DNA of 64,000 nt, taken from positions 5,959,501-6,023,500 of the forward strand of contig NC_090711.1 in the NCBI RefSeq assembly GCF_040954835.1, given 5' to 3'. Positions 17,401-28,207 of the stretch are shown here, piece by piece (position 1 is the stretch's first letter; every line of letters starts with the position of its first letter). The position numbers and the translations under genes were made by a program. The stretch comes from Lepisosteus oculatus (taxonomy: Eukaryota; Chordata; Actinopteri; Semionotiformes; Lepisosteidae). Below the pieces are notes generated by a model. The model was not told the origin of the DNA and searched no databases. It worked only from the letters and a program-made list of their open reading frames with translations.

Positions 17401-20400
17401 TGCCAGCTTTGAAACAAGTTGCTCTTAAAACAAAATAGGCCTCCATCGGAAATTTATTCTGACGGTTTTTTTTTGTATATAAATTAACCTGTATATACAT
17501 TAATATATGTTTTCTCTTCCACAACAAAATGTGGTCTAGCTCCAGACCCCTGCCCAAGGCCACAGGTCACCCTACCTGTGTGGAGCACGAAGAAGAAAAG
17601 GTCAACATCTACTGCATATCCTGCCAGGTGCCCACCTGCTCTCTGTGTAAGGTGTTCGGCTCCCACAAAGACTGCCAGGTCGCTCCCCTGCCCGATGTCT
17701 ACAAACACCAGAAGGTGCGACAACAAGGGGCAGGAACTTTTACCATAACACAGGGCCAAATTGTGAAGGTAGTGGGGTAGTTTACTGTACAAATCAGGTT
17801 GAAGAATATATAAAACACAAAACCTCAGGATCACTGAGCTGCATGTTTTTGATTTGGTAATTTGAAGTGTTATTTTTTAATTAACCTCATAAATGTGTTT
17901 TTGTAGACTAACATATACTGTGTGTTATATAGACTGATTTTTATAAATAGCAGAAACAGTTTGCAGAGTGGAGGCAGTAGTTGAAGTTTTGTATGTGTGT
18001 GGGGGGGCATATTCTCTCCGCACTTCCAGTTTTTAATGATATTCGTAAGCAAAACACGTCTCCAAGGCTGCCAATGACTGTCATCAATCTCTCTTTTCCG
18101 CAGTCCGAGCTCAGTGATGGTATTGGATGTCTGGTCGCAGCCAATGACCGTGTGCAGGCATTCATTAGTGAGCTGGAAGACACCTGCAAGAACCTGGAGG
18201 TGTGTTGAATCCATCATCCGAAACTATCAGCTAGCTTGACTCATAGCCTTACAGAACTCATGGACCAAGCAGATGGATGAAAATGGATTCTTATAAAACC
18301 AACATGTTTTACACAATAGAACTTGTTCATATTGCAAGAACATCACTCCCTTGCAGAAGCAGCACCACTGCCCCTACTGATTTTAATAAGACGGTCCGGA
18401 AAAATGTGGTTACATTGTTCGTGAAAACAGTCTTAATAGCTCTACCGAAGGACGTAAACGTACTGTACACACACAAGCAAAACTCCCAAAACACCACAAG
18501 CTCACTCCTTGTGCACATGTGTGAACACAGGACAACTGCAAAAGCCAGAAGCAGACGCTGTGCGAGAAGTTTGATCGCATGTACGCCATCCTGGAGGAGC
18601 GCAAGAAGATCATGCTGCAGAGGATCACCTACGAGCAGGAGGAGAAGACCAGCCACACCCGCTCCCTGATCAGGAAGTATGGTGAGCACATAGATGCCAA
18701 CTCCAAGCTGGTGGAGACCGCGCTGCAGTCCATGGAGGAACCCCAGATGGCCGCCTTTCTGCAGGTAAACCTCTGGCCCTCCAGGGTTGATACTGGGGAC
18801 AGTGGGACATCAGCTGCTTGACACTGAAAGGATTTTAGGAGAGAAGCAGACCGAACTACACATAAGGCTTCTGATTTTATTTCTTACTTTATTATTTTCT
18901 TACTTTATTCATCTAAATACCTCATGCCAAACTATCGCGGCTGTTTGTGATCTGTACAAATTGCGAATTAATTATTCATTGTCCTCTGGTATTTGGATCT
19001 TGTCTACAGACTTTGAAACTTTCAGATGCTGCGTTTATAATGTTCAGACACCATGCTGATGAATACTGAAATCATTTTAATCAGCAGCTCTTTTGTTCCA
19101 CAAGTAAAATAACCAAAGCACAAATCTTAAATGAATCTACCAGAGGATAAATACAGATAGGAAGAAGTGGGAAATCTGTCTGTGAGTTCTCAGAGATCAT
19201 ACAGTACTTATTGCACATTGTAGTGTGTCTGTTCATTGTGTCTGTTCTTTTCCAGAGTGCAAGAAATCTGATTGAAAAGTAAGTACCAAGTATCCATTTT
19301 ATCTTCTTGTCAAAGTATATCTTGTACAATCCTCTGCTTCTGCTGTGAACGTCATATAACCCCTGTAAACCAATTTCCTTCAGAATCACAGAAGCAACAA
19401 ACGGCTCAACAGTGGAGACTCTGGACCCCGGCTATGAGAACATGGATCACTATAAGGTGGATTTCAATGCAGAGGAGAGGGTACTCTACCAGCTGGATTT
19501 TGTAAAAGGTAAATAAGAGCACACGGATGCTTAACCAATGTGCAGATCTCTGAAGAATACACATAGTTCATGTAGTATTAGAGCATGTTGTCAGGGCACA
19601 CTCACATTGACCGGGCAGTCAGGAATGACCAGTATATGCTCTGACTGAGCAGGTACAATTCTAATACTAAGCCATGATGGACTCAACCTTCTGAGCTATT
19701 AGCAGCTGCTTGTTTGAGAAGCAGAGCTGAGAAATAATTTTTTCACTAGTTCTTCAGAAAGAAGAGAGCTTGTTACTGGAAAACAAGAAAGGATTTTTAG
19801 CAAGTTTAGAAGACTTAGAAAAGTACCCGTTTATTTTCATCTGGCCTGCCTTGGCATTCCCCTGCCGCCATTGATGGAGTCGTGTTTGTAGCTGAAGAGG
19901 AGCTGGAGGGGGTGGGTGAAGAGGAGCAGGAGCAGTGTGCTGGCGATGATGCAGAGGACTTGGGGCAGAAGAGCGCCGACCAGGGGGACACGGAGGACAC
20001 CAAGGGACAGGCCGAAGACGTCAGAGACTCCATGAAGGCGGACATTTGTGACGCTGAGGGAGGCAGCGCGCAGCAGGTACACCCCACACATTGAAATACA
20101 GAACTTGAGAATATTTCTCACTTACCACTTGTCTTATTTCTGCAATAATATAGCTGTTACACCTGCAGCAAAGCATAGTTTGAGTAAAACTACATGCTGT
20201 CCTCGCTCGTTTATTGTTTCTTTTATTAAAAGTGCTTTCTCTGTTGTTTTCTGTATTTGAAATACCTGAAAACAGATCATAGTTCAAAGATGCACTGTTG
20301 TCTTGAGAGTGTATATGCAAGTTTGATTGTGTGAATTGAGTACAGGAGTACTAGGCAGGATGCAGGTCTGTGCCAATCTTATTAATGTCTCTCTTTCACA

Positions 20401-23186
20401 AGGATGACCAAGAACTATCACACGAAGAGCATGATGCAAATGACTTGGAGATACAGGGTCTCCTGGCAGAGGCCAGTGAGGATACCAAGCTCTATCCTGA
20501 CTGGTATAAATCCAATGCCTGGCAGGTAGTTAGCCCCACCTTGGGCCTGTCCAGTGAACCCCTGGACAACTCAAACACAAGCTCTCAGCCAAGGGGGGAC
20601 CCTAAGCAGCTGTGGATGGCCAGCAGTTTCATCCCAGTAGGTGCAGATGACACAACTGGGCCTGTGCAGAAAGAAGGGCTGGAAAGCACTCAGGACTTTG
20701 TGGCCCTGGGTGCTGAGATGACTGGGGCTAGTGAAACACCTGCAATTCAGCCCAGCACAGCTACCACAGCTACACAGGTCAGTCCAGACAGCCCAGGAAC
20801 ACCCAGGCCAAGTCTAAACACCCACATCCTCCATTTTCACCCAGCCAGTCACGCCCTGCATCATGGCCTTCAGACATGTCCATTGAGTCAGTAGAGAAGG
20901 ACCTCGACAGAAGTCATGAGCATCTTATGTTACAGAAAAATATGAGAAACTAAATCAACCAGACGTGATATTTGATCTTGTCTTACTTTTTATTTACCAA
21001 ATTCCATTTGGCCAGATCAGCAAGAGTGGTGACAGCTGTTGCAGTTCACCAACCCCCTCTGTAAAGGAAATTAAATAGAGATGGACTGCGCATGTTAAAG
21101 ACAAAATTCTCAAAAGATTACAGAGAAATAAAAGAATGAAGAAATTATTCTTAGATGTATTACAATATGTACGATTTGTCTTCCTCAGTGAAATATGTTG
21201 TGCTCATGTAAAGCCTGTAAAGGATGCTAAGACATTGCCTGACGGTCCTTCTCTGCAGGTGATCTGTGCCTGTTTCATATAGTCTTCATTTCAGTCTGCT
21301 TGTCATTCCTCACTAGGCTTTTGTCCTGTTCCTTTCCATTCTGGCCATGGTGATCATCCTGCAACGTGTCTGGAATCACATTGAATGTGCGGCTTGCTCT
21401 TAACAAAGCAGGAAGGAGCTTTACTGCACCAAGGTATCAGGCCTAACCCCTTCGAGTGCTTATGTGGTACAGTTTACATGATTCTTTCAAGATGGGATGA
21501 CAAGTCTTGCTGTTTGATTCTGCAGTCATTTTCATGAAAATCACTCCCATATTACATATACCATATGTGTGTATCATCAAGCAATGCCTTTGCCTTAGTA
21601 TAATTTAATGGTTCCATATAGGGAAACTGCTGTGGAAGAGGTGCGTTGGTTATGATTACATTAGTGTAGTTGTTCTTCTCTGTTTAGACGTCTGTATGTT
21701 GGAGGTTTTCTGACCTGGGCAGAAACAAACTCAGGTAGCATTGACACAGCTCACATGCCTTGAAAGGCTTTCCTCGACTACGTGCTTTGGCACTGCATAT
21801 CATGGCAATGGCAGCTTTCGGTTCTACTCTTGTTGTTAGAAAAAAGTCACATTTGTGTGACGGGGATGTGTAGATGAGCTAAGCCAAGTCTGCCGTTTGC
21901 ACAGGAAGACTCTTACGGCCATTAGAATTCAGCGGCAGCTCTTCAGAAAGAGGAGCGTGCTGGACGCGATTGTGAGAAGATGCTGTGATCTCCGCATGGG
22001 CTGGCGGAGAAGTGAGGGACAGTCAGAGAGGGAGTCAGGGCAGTGTTCACGCCTTTCCTTTTGAATGTCTCTTCCCTCCCTCCTTTTCTAGGGTCTTGTC
22101 CCTGCAGTGGGTGCCCAGGATGGGAGAGTTACAGAGCAGAGCAATGAGCCACCCTCTGAGCCCAGTCCTATTGCCACCTTGTGGCTCGGCATGTAGAAGG
22201 AAAAGGCAGGCCAGGTGCAAGGTGGGTGCCAGTTCATCACCATAGAGGCCCAAGATCCATCTGCCATCACAGCCCCACTGAACTAGCAGGCAAGAGGGCT
22301 GTCGCAGCTCATTGTTCTCTGGCAGTGAGTCAGACAGCAGTGGGCCTGGCCAGTTGCAGAGGTGGTGCATCAAAGTTAGTTCGTCTTAGTTTAGGTTACA
22401 CAGACTAGATTAAATAAGATGAAGAAAACAGTGAAATTGAGCAGAATGGGTTCTTATTTTATATTTATGGTAGATGTGTGTTTGGGAGTTCCAGGGAATG
22501 GACGAAACGTCAGATGACTTGTGTTTTTGAGATCAGAGACTTTGCTGCTGTTACAGTGGCAGGAACAAGTTTGGCATGTGGCTTGTGAAGAATCATAAAT
22601 CAGGATGTTGTGCACAAGCTGTAAATATATTTGTAGTCTCAGTTTAATCAGCAGAATTGTGGATTCCGGGAAAGAGAGATTTTGCTGAGAGACTTACAGA
22701 ATCATCACCAAGTTTTGTGTTTTGAATGATGAGGGTGTTATAGTGGATGACATCTTTTTGTAACTGATAGACTATTTCTACTTATATAGTGGATTCCAAG
22801 TGACAGAGATAATGTTAAGACAAGAGCAAGCGATATTAATATTCAGGGACAGACAACAGCTATGCAGTGCTATTATCTCATCTGGACTCAAGCAATTGTC
22901 AAAACTTTTCAAAGTCTCAGATAATGTTAACATGCTCATTGCATGAAAGACTCGCTTTGCATTGCATTGTTGCTGTGTGAACGATCGCAGCCTATGCCAC
23001 CATTGTTTACTACTACGAGTTTCCCAAAACCTTTTTTTATTATTTCTCCAGAATGACCATGAAAGGCCGGCCCAAATTCCTAACAGCGAGGATCAGACAA
23101 GTCAAAGCACAGCACCTATCAATGAGCCTGTACGACACCTCTTTTCCTTTTCCTGGTTAAACGCACTTTCAAAAAAGAACAAATAA
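14476..23186 (+). CDS. MuRF-family TRIM E3 ubiquitin ligase (TRIM55/MuRF2-like, possibly fish trim101)
   Basis: Muscle RING-finger type ubiquitin ligase, expected at the sarcomere (titin M-line, microtubules). Exons: 14476-14640, 16656-16804, 17546-17714, 18104-18199, 18531-18764, 19256-19278, 19384-19508, 19892-20076, 20403-20777, 23052-23186; phases close to 551 aa. RING zinc ligands: C25, C28, C41, H43, C46, C49, C69, C72. The MuRF-specific [20 protein letters not shown] stretch follows, then a B-box (C116 to C148), coiled coil (about 160-270), COS box ([12 protein letters not shown]...), an acidic tail, and a C-terminus [12 protein letters not shown] as in TRIM55. TRIM54 and TRIM63 lack this long tail. 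Because it lies beside DNAJC5, CRH2 and UCKL1 rather than DNAJC5B and CRH, I infer a paralogue of TRIM55, not the 8q13 orthologue. The RING loop is about 8 residues shorter than in human TRIM55. The donor after exon 3 (GTGCGA) is weak but matches the family's exon border. Confidence 0.9.
15238..15535 (+). mobile_element. LINE (L2/CR1-type) ORF2 end and 3' tail, in TRIM intron 1
   Basis: The segment runs from AATCCTCAAGGGCACTGACA through GGAGGCACTTTTATACACAG and GGAACAGCTGGATGAGATCC to TAGATGGCCAGGCTAACCTC. This is the end of a non-LTR retrotransposon frame ('RHFFTQRVV..WNKLP...SFKKQLDEIL' in intact relatives) plus its short tail. It shares its layout with the copy near 29.8 kb on the same strand. 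The copy is decayed. The family name is from memory; it is one of the commonest repeats in gar-like genomes. Confidence 0.65.
21985..22373. other. GC-rich block in the last intron of the TRIM gene, unassigned
   Basis: The 2.27-kb intron between exons 9 and 10 holds a block clearly richer in G and C than its surroundings. It carries a 108-codon open frame on the minus strand (22047-22373) and an 86-codon frame on the plus strand, neither resembling a family I know. No GT/AG pair makes it an obvious extra TRIM exon. It may be an old retroelement piece. The rest of the intron shows nothing. Confidence 0.3.
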
Positions 23187-23953
23187 AGTATTAAAGGGAC
23201 TCTTTGTTTTTGCTCTCTGGGCAGAGAACAATTGAAAATGTACTGATGAAAGAAAAACCAAGGAGAGAGATGTGGCTGTAGCTGAGTTGATGTGGGTTTA
23301 TTGAGGAAAAACGTGAAGTTGTAAAATGGTACTATCAACACAGAAGAGAATCAAGCACATTTTGGTTAACTTATGTGACTTGTGAATGAAAGAAAAAAAG
23401 CAGAATGTGGAATATTGTGTAGGATGAAGTGGTTTTGTTGATTTCATGTCTTAAAATTAACATGCACTTTTGATTATTTGTATCTTGATTGCATTAAACA
23501 TTCTTTTTTTAGCTGTAGCGATATATTTATATATATCAGTGGTCTTTTAAACTCATTAATTAAATGTTTTACTATCTGAGCTCCAGCATAATTAATGCCT
23601 GCTTTGAGCTCTAGTTTATTTTAGCTACAAAGCTGTTACCAGCACATTCATGTTTATTTCTGCTACATTCATGTCTGAAGGTGTTCCATTGAATTAGATT
23701 AAAATAGAAATTGTTATAGAATTTTGCAGTAAATTTGCAATTGACAGGAAAAAGAAAACTGCAAATAAAGAAAAAATAGACTTTTGTGTCATAGTGTTTT
23801 GGATTTCATTATGTAAGTTTAATTTTGATTTTGTATTTATTTGTTAGTAAGTACACAGATGTGAATAGTGTGCAATTATCATATCTACATGTTGGTCCAA
23901 AAGGAGATAACAACTAAGAACAGTCATGTAAGACAAATTTGTAGTGTTGACAT
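23187..23953. other. 3' UTR of the TRIM gene and gap to CRH2
   Basis: AT-rich noncoding sequence. An AATAAA at 23764-23769 is the likely polyadenylation signal of the TRIM gene. A first AATAAA overlaps the stop codon itself. No gene is seen here. Confidence 0.55.
23764..23769 (+). terminator. Candidate polyadenylation signal of the TRIM gene
   Basis: An AATAAA hexamer about 580 nt after the stop, followed by TTTTGTGTCATAGTGTTTTGG, a T/GT-rich stretch of the kind that promotes cleavage. Inferred from sequence only. Confidence 0.5.
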
Positions 23954-23959
23954 TTTATT
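23954..23959 (-). terminator. crh2: Candidate polyadenylation signal of CRH2
   Basis: TTTATT on the + strand, so AATAAA on the minus strand, about 385 nt past the CRH2 stop. It lies less than 200 nt from the TRIM signal on the opposite strand, so the two genes converge tail to tail. Confidence 0.45.
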
Positions 23960-24342
23960 TTCTTTCTTAATCTTAGTGCCTAGATTTGAAACTGATACTA
24001 ATATAGCTTGCTCAACTTTTTCACAATACATTCAGTTTTAACAATCTGTTTTTGCCATAAACACTCTGTATCAAAATATTTGATTTGAACTTGTGATTTC
24101 AAAAACTGGAATCATAACAGCAACTATTAATCCCAAAGAAGTATAATATTATAATATTCATACAATTCACAGTTGCATTTTTAATGTCTACATTTTTAAA
24201 ATCATATATTAAATACTGCACTTCAAGATTTCTTTTTACATTCAGCAGGGAGAATAGAGCTGGTATATTAAACAAGTATCTTGTTATATGACCCCATTAA
24301 AATCTGACTGTTGTAAATTATGAATAGCAATTATTCCAACCA

Positions 24343-24798
24343 TTATTTTCCTATGGCTTGCATTAGTTTTTTGTTACTCATAGCTTTCTGGGCCATCTTT
24401 TCAGCTTTAGCCATTTCTAGGAACTCTCGGAGCAGATGGAAAGTTAGATCGAGGGAGTTGGGTTTGCCTTTGGCGTCAAGCCTCTTCGACCGCACTTCGT
24501 CCTGCTCGTCCCTGATCTCCTCTGAGCTCGTCTTTGGGCCCCCCGCGGCGCACATGCGAGATAGCCCCCTCTTCGTCAGTGGGGCGTCCTCTTCCAGTGC
24601 CAGCTCATCGTCTGCATCGGGGATCAGGTCTTCGTTTTCGGTCGGCAGCTCTGGACGCGGTGGCTTCGCCCAGAGCTCGTAGCCTGTGCTGGGGACTCTT
24701 CGGCTCTGTTGCTTGGGGACATCAGCGGGGTGGCATTCGCTCGACGATGGCAGGATTAAGACTAGCAAAGAGGAAACCAGGAGAAGCAACTTGCTCAT
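24343..24798 (-). CDS. crh2: Corticotropin-releasing hormone 2 preprohormone
   Basis: Secreted neuropeptide of the CRH/urocortin/urotensin-I family, ligand of class B CRH receptors. The whole 151-aa precursor lies in one exon, as in CRH genes. The signal peptide is about residues 1-22 (MSKLLLLVSSLLVLILPSSS). The pro-region has a KR site at 76-77. RSKR at 103-106 precedes the hormone, which ends ...LMQAI-GK, with G150 as amide donor. The core SLDLTFHLLRE is identical to CRH; FLEMAKAEKMAQ and AMSNKKLMQAI vary from the strongly conserved VLEMARAEQLAQQAHSNRKLMEII of CRH1, which with the DNAJC5/UCKL1 neighbourhood points to CRH2. A 3' splice site (CCACTCCAG) ends at 24812, 13 nt before the ATG. 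Cleavage after RSKR would give a 43-residue peptide, two longer than the usual 41. Alternative: a highly diverged crh1, unlikely given the synteny. Confidence 0.88.
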   Translation of the reverse strand: MSKLLLLVSSLLVLILPSSSECHPADVPKQQSRRVPSTGYELWAKPPRPELPTENEDLIPDADDELALEEDAPLTKRGLSRMCAAGGPKTSSEEIRDEQDEVRSKRLDAKGKPNSLDLTFHLLREFLEMAKAEKMAQKAMSNKKLMQAIGK

Positions 24799-25052
24799 GG
24801 CTCTTCCCGACCTGGAGTGGAAGGAGCTCAGTTGAGGGAGGTTGAAGGAACATTTCTAGTCTAGATATTCAGTTGAGCTTGTGTGGGTGGCAAGAAACTA
24901 ATTTCAAATGATCCCAAACCACAAGAATGGTTTAAGTTCAGTCCTGCTCAGAAACAGTTTTTTGTGATTTTAACCACCCCAAGATATTTGCCCCTTTGAA
25001 ACATCACCTAGTACTGTTAACTAAGCAAATCTAAAAAGGAAATGATACTTAC

Positions 25053-25128
25053 TGCTTCTGTCTGTTGAAAATTCACCTCCTTTACCCACTGAAGAGCCAA
25101 ACTATAGTGTTCTTGTTCAGTGCTGCAG
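25053..25128 (-). other. crh2: Noncoding first exon of CRH2
   Basis: CRH genes have a short 5' noncoding exon and one small intron. Here a strong donor (GTAAGT, minus strand, 25052-25047) lies 241 nt upstream of the acceptor ending at 24812. With a TATA box at 25156-25150, transcription should start near 25125, making an exon of roughly 70-75 nt. The 5' end is an estimate. Confidence 0.6.
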
Positions 25129-25149
25129 AAAGGGGAAAGTCAGACCTGC

Positions 25150-25156
25150 TTTTATA
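25150..25156 (-). promoter_or_regulatory. crh2: TATA box of CRH2
   Basis: On the minus strand the sequence reads GGGCTATAAAAGCAGG, a canonical TATA box, placed about 100 nt upstream of the predicted exon-1 donor. CRH genes of other vertebrates also have a strong TATA promoter. Confidence 0.75.
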
Positions 25157-25311
25157 GCCCACAGCAGACACACAGTATTCCATTGGGCCCAGTAGGGTGG
25201 TAGTTTGTGTGTTGGAGCAGAAACATATCTGTTGTTATTTTTTCAACTGCGTTCCAATTTGAACAAAGAAGTGACCTGAGACTGGGGATCAGCAAATAAC
25301 GTTGATGTTTC

Positions 25312-25319
25312 TGACGTAG
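25312..25319 (-). promoter_or_regulatory. crh2: CRE-like element of the CRH2 promoter
   Basis: TGACGTAG on the + strand (CTACGTCA on the minus strand) matches seven of eight bases of the palindromic CRE (TGACGTCA). It sits roughly 190 nt upstream of the predicted start, close to the position of the functional CRE at about -224 in mammalian CRH. Function is inferred by analogy. Confidence 0.45.
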
Positions 25320-25329
25320 AGGAAATGAA

Positions 25330-27189
25330 ATTTGTGAATCAGTGAGCTGTGAAAGTCTTCATTAAAATATATCAAGTCACCCAGCGTCTGTCCTTAAGCA
25401 AAGCAGAATATGCTGGTTTTGACTTGCAAGAAATATTTATATTTAATATTAAATAGTTTCATCATCATTATTGTTGTTATTAACAGAAACAGTTAGTTAG
25501 CATGTTAGTAAAAGCAACCATATTTCAATGGAAATCAATTGTGGAATTGTGCTCAACTCAGTGTGACAGAATAATAGCACATCAGTATTGATTAGCTCTT
25601 TGTACAGTATCTAACAAAAATTCATTCATTGTTTGGAAAATAATCACTGTACTAAATTACTCTTTAGTACAGCATAATTTTATATTTTCCTTAATTAGCT
25701 GTCATCTTTCAAGGTAATATTTATATATTTTTTATTTACAATAGTGACATCTCTTCGTAAAGCTGTGGTAAAATGTCTCACAGTAGCTCTCAAATTTGCG
25801 TGCAACTTGAATATGACTGTTAGATGCAAACTACAATTCTGAAGTGTAAAAAAGGTGATTAAAAAGTGCTGAACCTATCTGGGTGTAGGACAATATAAAG
25901 GACTACATGCTGCAGTTGATATTTTTTTCTCTATGGGTAGAATATTATGGCCTCAGTAGGGATGCAGGATCTTCAAAATCTTTGGACATCTTTGGACATC
26001 TGTTAGGATGTGCAACAGCGTATCATACATACTGTACGGATGAATGTGGGTCTATGATATGTTGTAGAAATATGTGGCTTTAGGAGTATGGTTTGCCATT
26101 TTTTTGGCTGTGTGGGTGGGGCTGCTCAGGATAAAATTCTTTAGTGCATGTGGGTGCAAGGATATTGCAGTCTTAGGCCACCACTGCCCTGGAAACTCAT
26201 GAAATACCACTGCATATTTTAATATGAAGATCTCAGAACTTATAATCAGAAAGATTCAAAATATTTTAAGAGCTATCAGGCAACATGCACCCAATCTGCT
26301 AATATGGTCATGTCCTAAAGTAGAAGAGACTTGCTTCTAAATGTACCATTATGCTTCTACATTGAAGTTTTTCATACTCTTACTTTCATATTTCCCATTT
26401 ACTGTATCTTAGGTAAATAATTTTAGCCACTGAATGCAAAGCATCTCTATATTATTTGGCCATGTTATAGTAACCACGTAGCCCTCCCAATCCTTGGGAC
26501 ATTAAGGTACAAGACAGATTATTAAGTTGCTTTAAAGTTAAAGAAAGTAGTATATCAAATATGACAGCATTCCTAAGACAAACAGAGGTGCTTTATCTGT
26601 GTTCACCACAAATGAGCAAAGGCAACAGGCTGTTACAGCCTCTGGTCAGACACAGTAATTGGCTACAGTGTGTTACTGATAGCAAATCAGAAAAACACTT
26701 TTTTATGAGATTATGTGATTTTTTTAAATTAATTGCTAAAACATAAATGGTATTTTTTGTGATGGTGAAAAAAACTCACCATAACCAATAATATCTTATT
26801 ATAAATGCTTAAGTAGACTTATTTCTAAAGTTTTAGCATATGCAAGTATGTTTATATTTAGCATATTGTGATTATTAAATAAGTAGGTTGTGTATTACCT
26901 TGTAATTTTTCTTTAGATCAGATTAGAAGGTGGCAGGGACAGTTGTGTTTTTGAATGCCTAGACCAATTAAGACTTGATCATTCTGTTAGTGAAGCGGTA
27001 ATGCTTAGTGCATTCAGCTCTTTAAGTTGAAGGGTAAATTTAGAAGCCTCTCCTGTCTCACGGTGAATTATTGATATATGGTCATCTTGCTAGAGTGCAA
27101 CAAAGTAGTCTACTATATGTTGGTAAATGCTGGTTAAAAAATCACGTCCACTGCTTTCCCTCGAAACAGAGATTGTGAAACTTTAAGCA
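25330..27189. other. Noncoding upstream flank of CRH2
   Basis: AT-rich, no recognisable exon or RNA gene. A small 12-bp tandem duplication (CTTTGGACAT repeated) lies at about 25979-26001. This stretch would hold distal CRH2 control elements if any exist, but none can be named from sequence alone. Confidence 0.5.
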
Positions 27190-27420
27190 ACAATATTTAT
27201 GTCGTGGACTCGGGCCCTGGTCCCTGATCAGTGCGACGTGCAGGCCTGTCTCCCAGCGGGGCTCTAATTACAGCGACGCCCGCGTCCCGGAGGTCTGCGC
27301 TGGGGCTCGTCAGGCTTGTTTGCCTCCCGCGCACAGAGACATCGTTTGTCAGGGTTTCACAGTTTTTCTCCGACAAGGGACTTGTCAAAGATGTCAGAGT
27401 TGTCAATATGCCCTAAAAGA
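27190..27420. other. CpG-rich block of unknown nature
   Basis: In an otherwise AT-rich gap this short block has many CpG dinucleotides (GCGACGCCCGCGTCCCGG and surroundings) and a 69-codon minus-strand frame (27197-27406) that resembles no family I know. It also contains a TAATTA homeodomain core. It could be a small CpG island or enhancer, or the remains of a lost gene or retrocopy. I cannot decide between these. Confidence 0.4.
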
Positions 27421-27699
27421 TGAACAAACATCGGGGAAATAAACTGGCGTTCCCCAGACACGAGGTGTTACAAAGTCAGTTTATTTAAAGTCTTTGTTTC
27501 ACAGCCCACGTTTACAACATGTTATATTTTTTAGACAGCAGAACATTACAGAAGGCAGGGTCTTCTACAAATGTATTACTGGTTGAGGTGGTTTTTCTAT
27601 TTCAAACTGCTTCAGTTGTCTTAAAGTCAATATTGCTGCTGTTTTTGTTTTGCTCCTTTTGTTTGCATCCTCAATGCTTTATTCGTATTACCGTAGATT

Positions 27700-28207
27700 T
27701 CTCTTAGAGTGGCAGCTCAAGCTTCGGAAAATCTTGCCAATTTGATGTACGCACCCTTCTACCATCATCTTTGCTTATTCGACAGTCTCACGCAGGCAAA
27801 AAATACTGTTTCAGGTAGAAAGCATGTAAACGATTATAGAAAACTCAGGTTTTCTGTGCTCCGCTCTAAAAAGGCACATTCTGGTTTTCTGGGGGAACTG
27901 GGTCTTGCAATGTCTTGTTTAATTGAGAAAGCGTTTCATGGGCTGACGAACCTGAGATTGAGCATTGATTTTACCATTCTCAGGTTAGACAGTCCTGGAA
28001 ACACCTCTCTGAACGACAGCTGCACGGCTTCCCCCGGTGTAGAGCAATCATCCCTCACGCTACGTGCGAACAGCATTCTTCTTTTTTTATACGCCAGTGC
28101 GCCTTGATGGTTTTCTGATCGAAAGGGCGACAAAACAGGGCCTCCTTCCAGTTCGCTCACAAGTAGAGTAACCCAGGAAGCTGTAACACAAAGCACATGC
28201 AATAATG
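27700..28207. other. GC-richer block with hairpin and open frames, unassigned
   Basis: A 132-codon plus frame (27709-28107) and an 88-codon minus frame (27936-28202) overlap, so neither is convincing. An imperfect inverted repeat, CCTGAGATTG at about 27951 and CCATTCTCAGG ending near 27983, can form a 10-bp hairpin with one mismatch. On the minus strand the block runs on from the tRNA-like piece at 28208-28275, so the two may be one SINE-like or Pol III-derived element. No family is recognised. Confidence 0.3.

Noticed and set aside
14476-23186. Calling the TRIM gene TRIM63 or TRIM54
   Set aside because: Those proteins end shortly after the COS box and acidic tail; this one has a long C-terminal region ending in [10 protein letters not shown] as in TRIM55.
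24343-24798. Calling the hormone gene crh1 or urotensin I
   Set aside because: The core SLDLTFHLLRE and the amidated ...AI-GK end fit CRH rather than urotensin, and the UCKL1/DNAJC5 neighbourhood with a diverged helix fits CRH2 better than the nearly invariant CRH1.
24320-24845. Plus-strand frames of 120 and 103 codons over the CRH2 exon
   Set aside because: They are antisense shadows of the CRH2 coding exon, whose minus-strand product has a signal peptide, processing sites and the CRH core.
27709-28107. 132-codon plus frame as a gene
   Set aside because: It overlaps an 88-codon opposite frame and a hairpin, has no recognisable domain, and the block looks more like a repeat or RNA-derived element.
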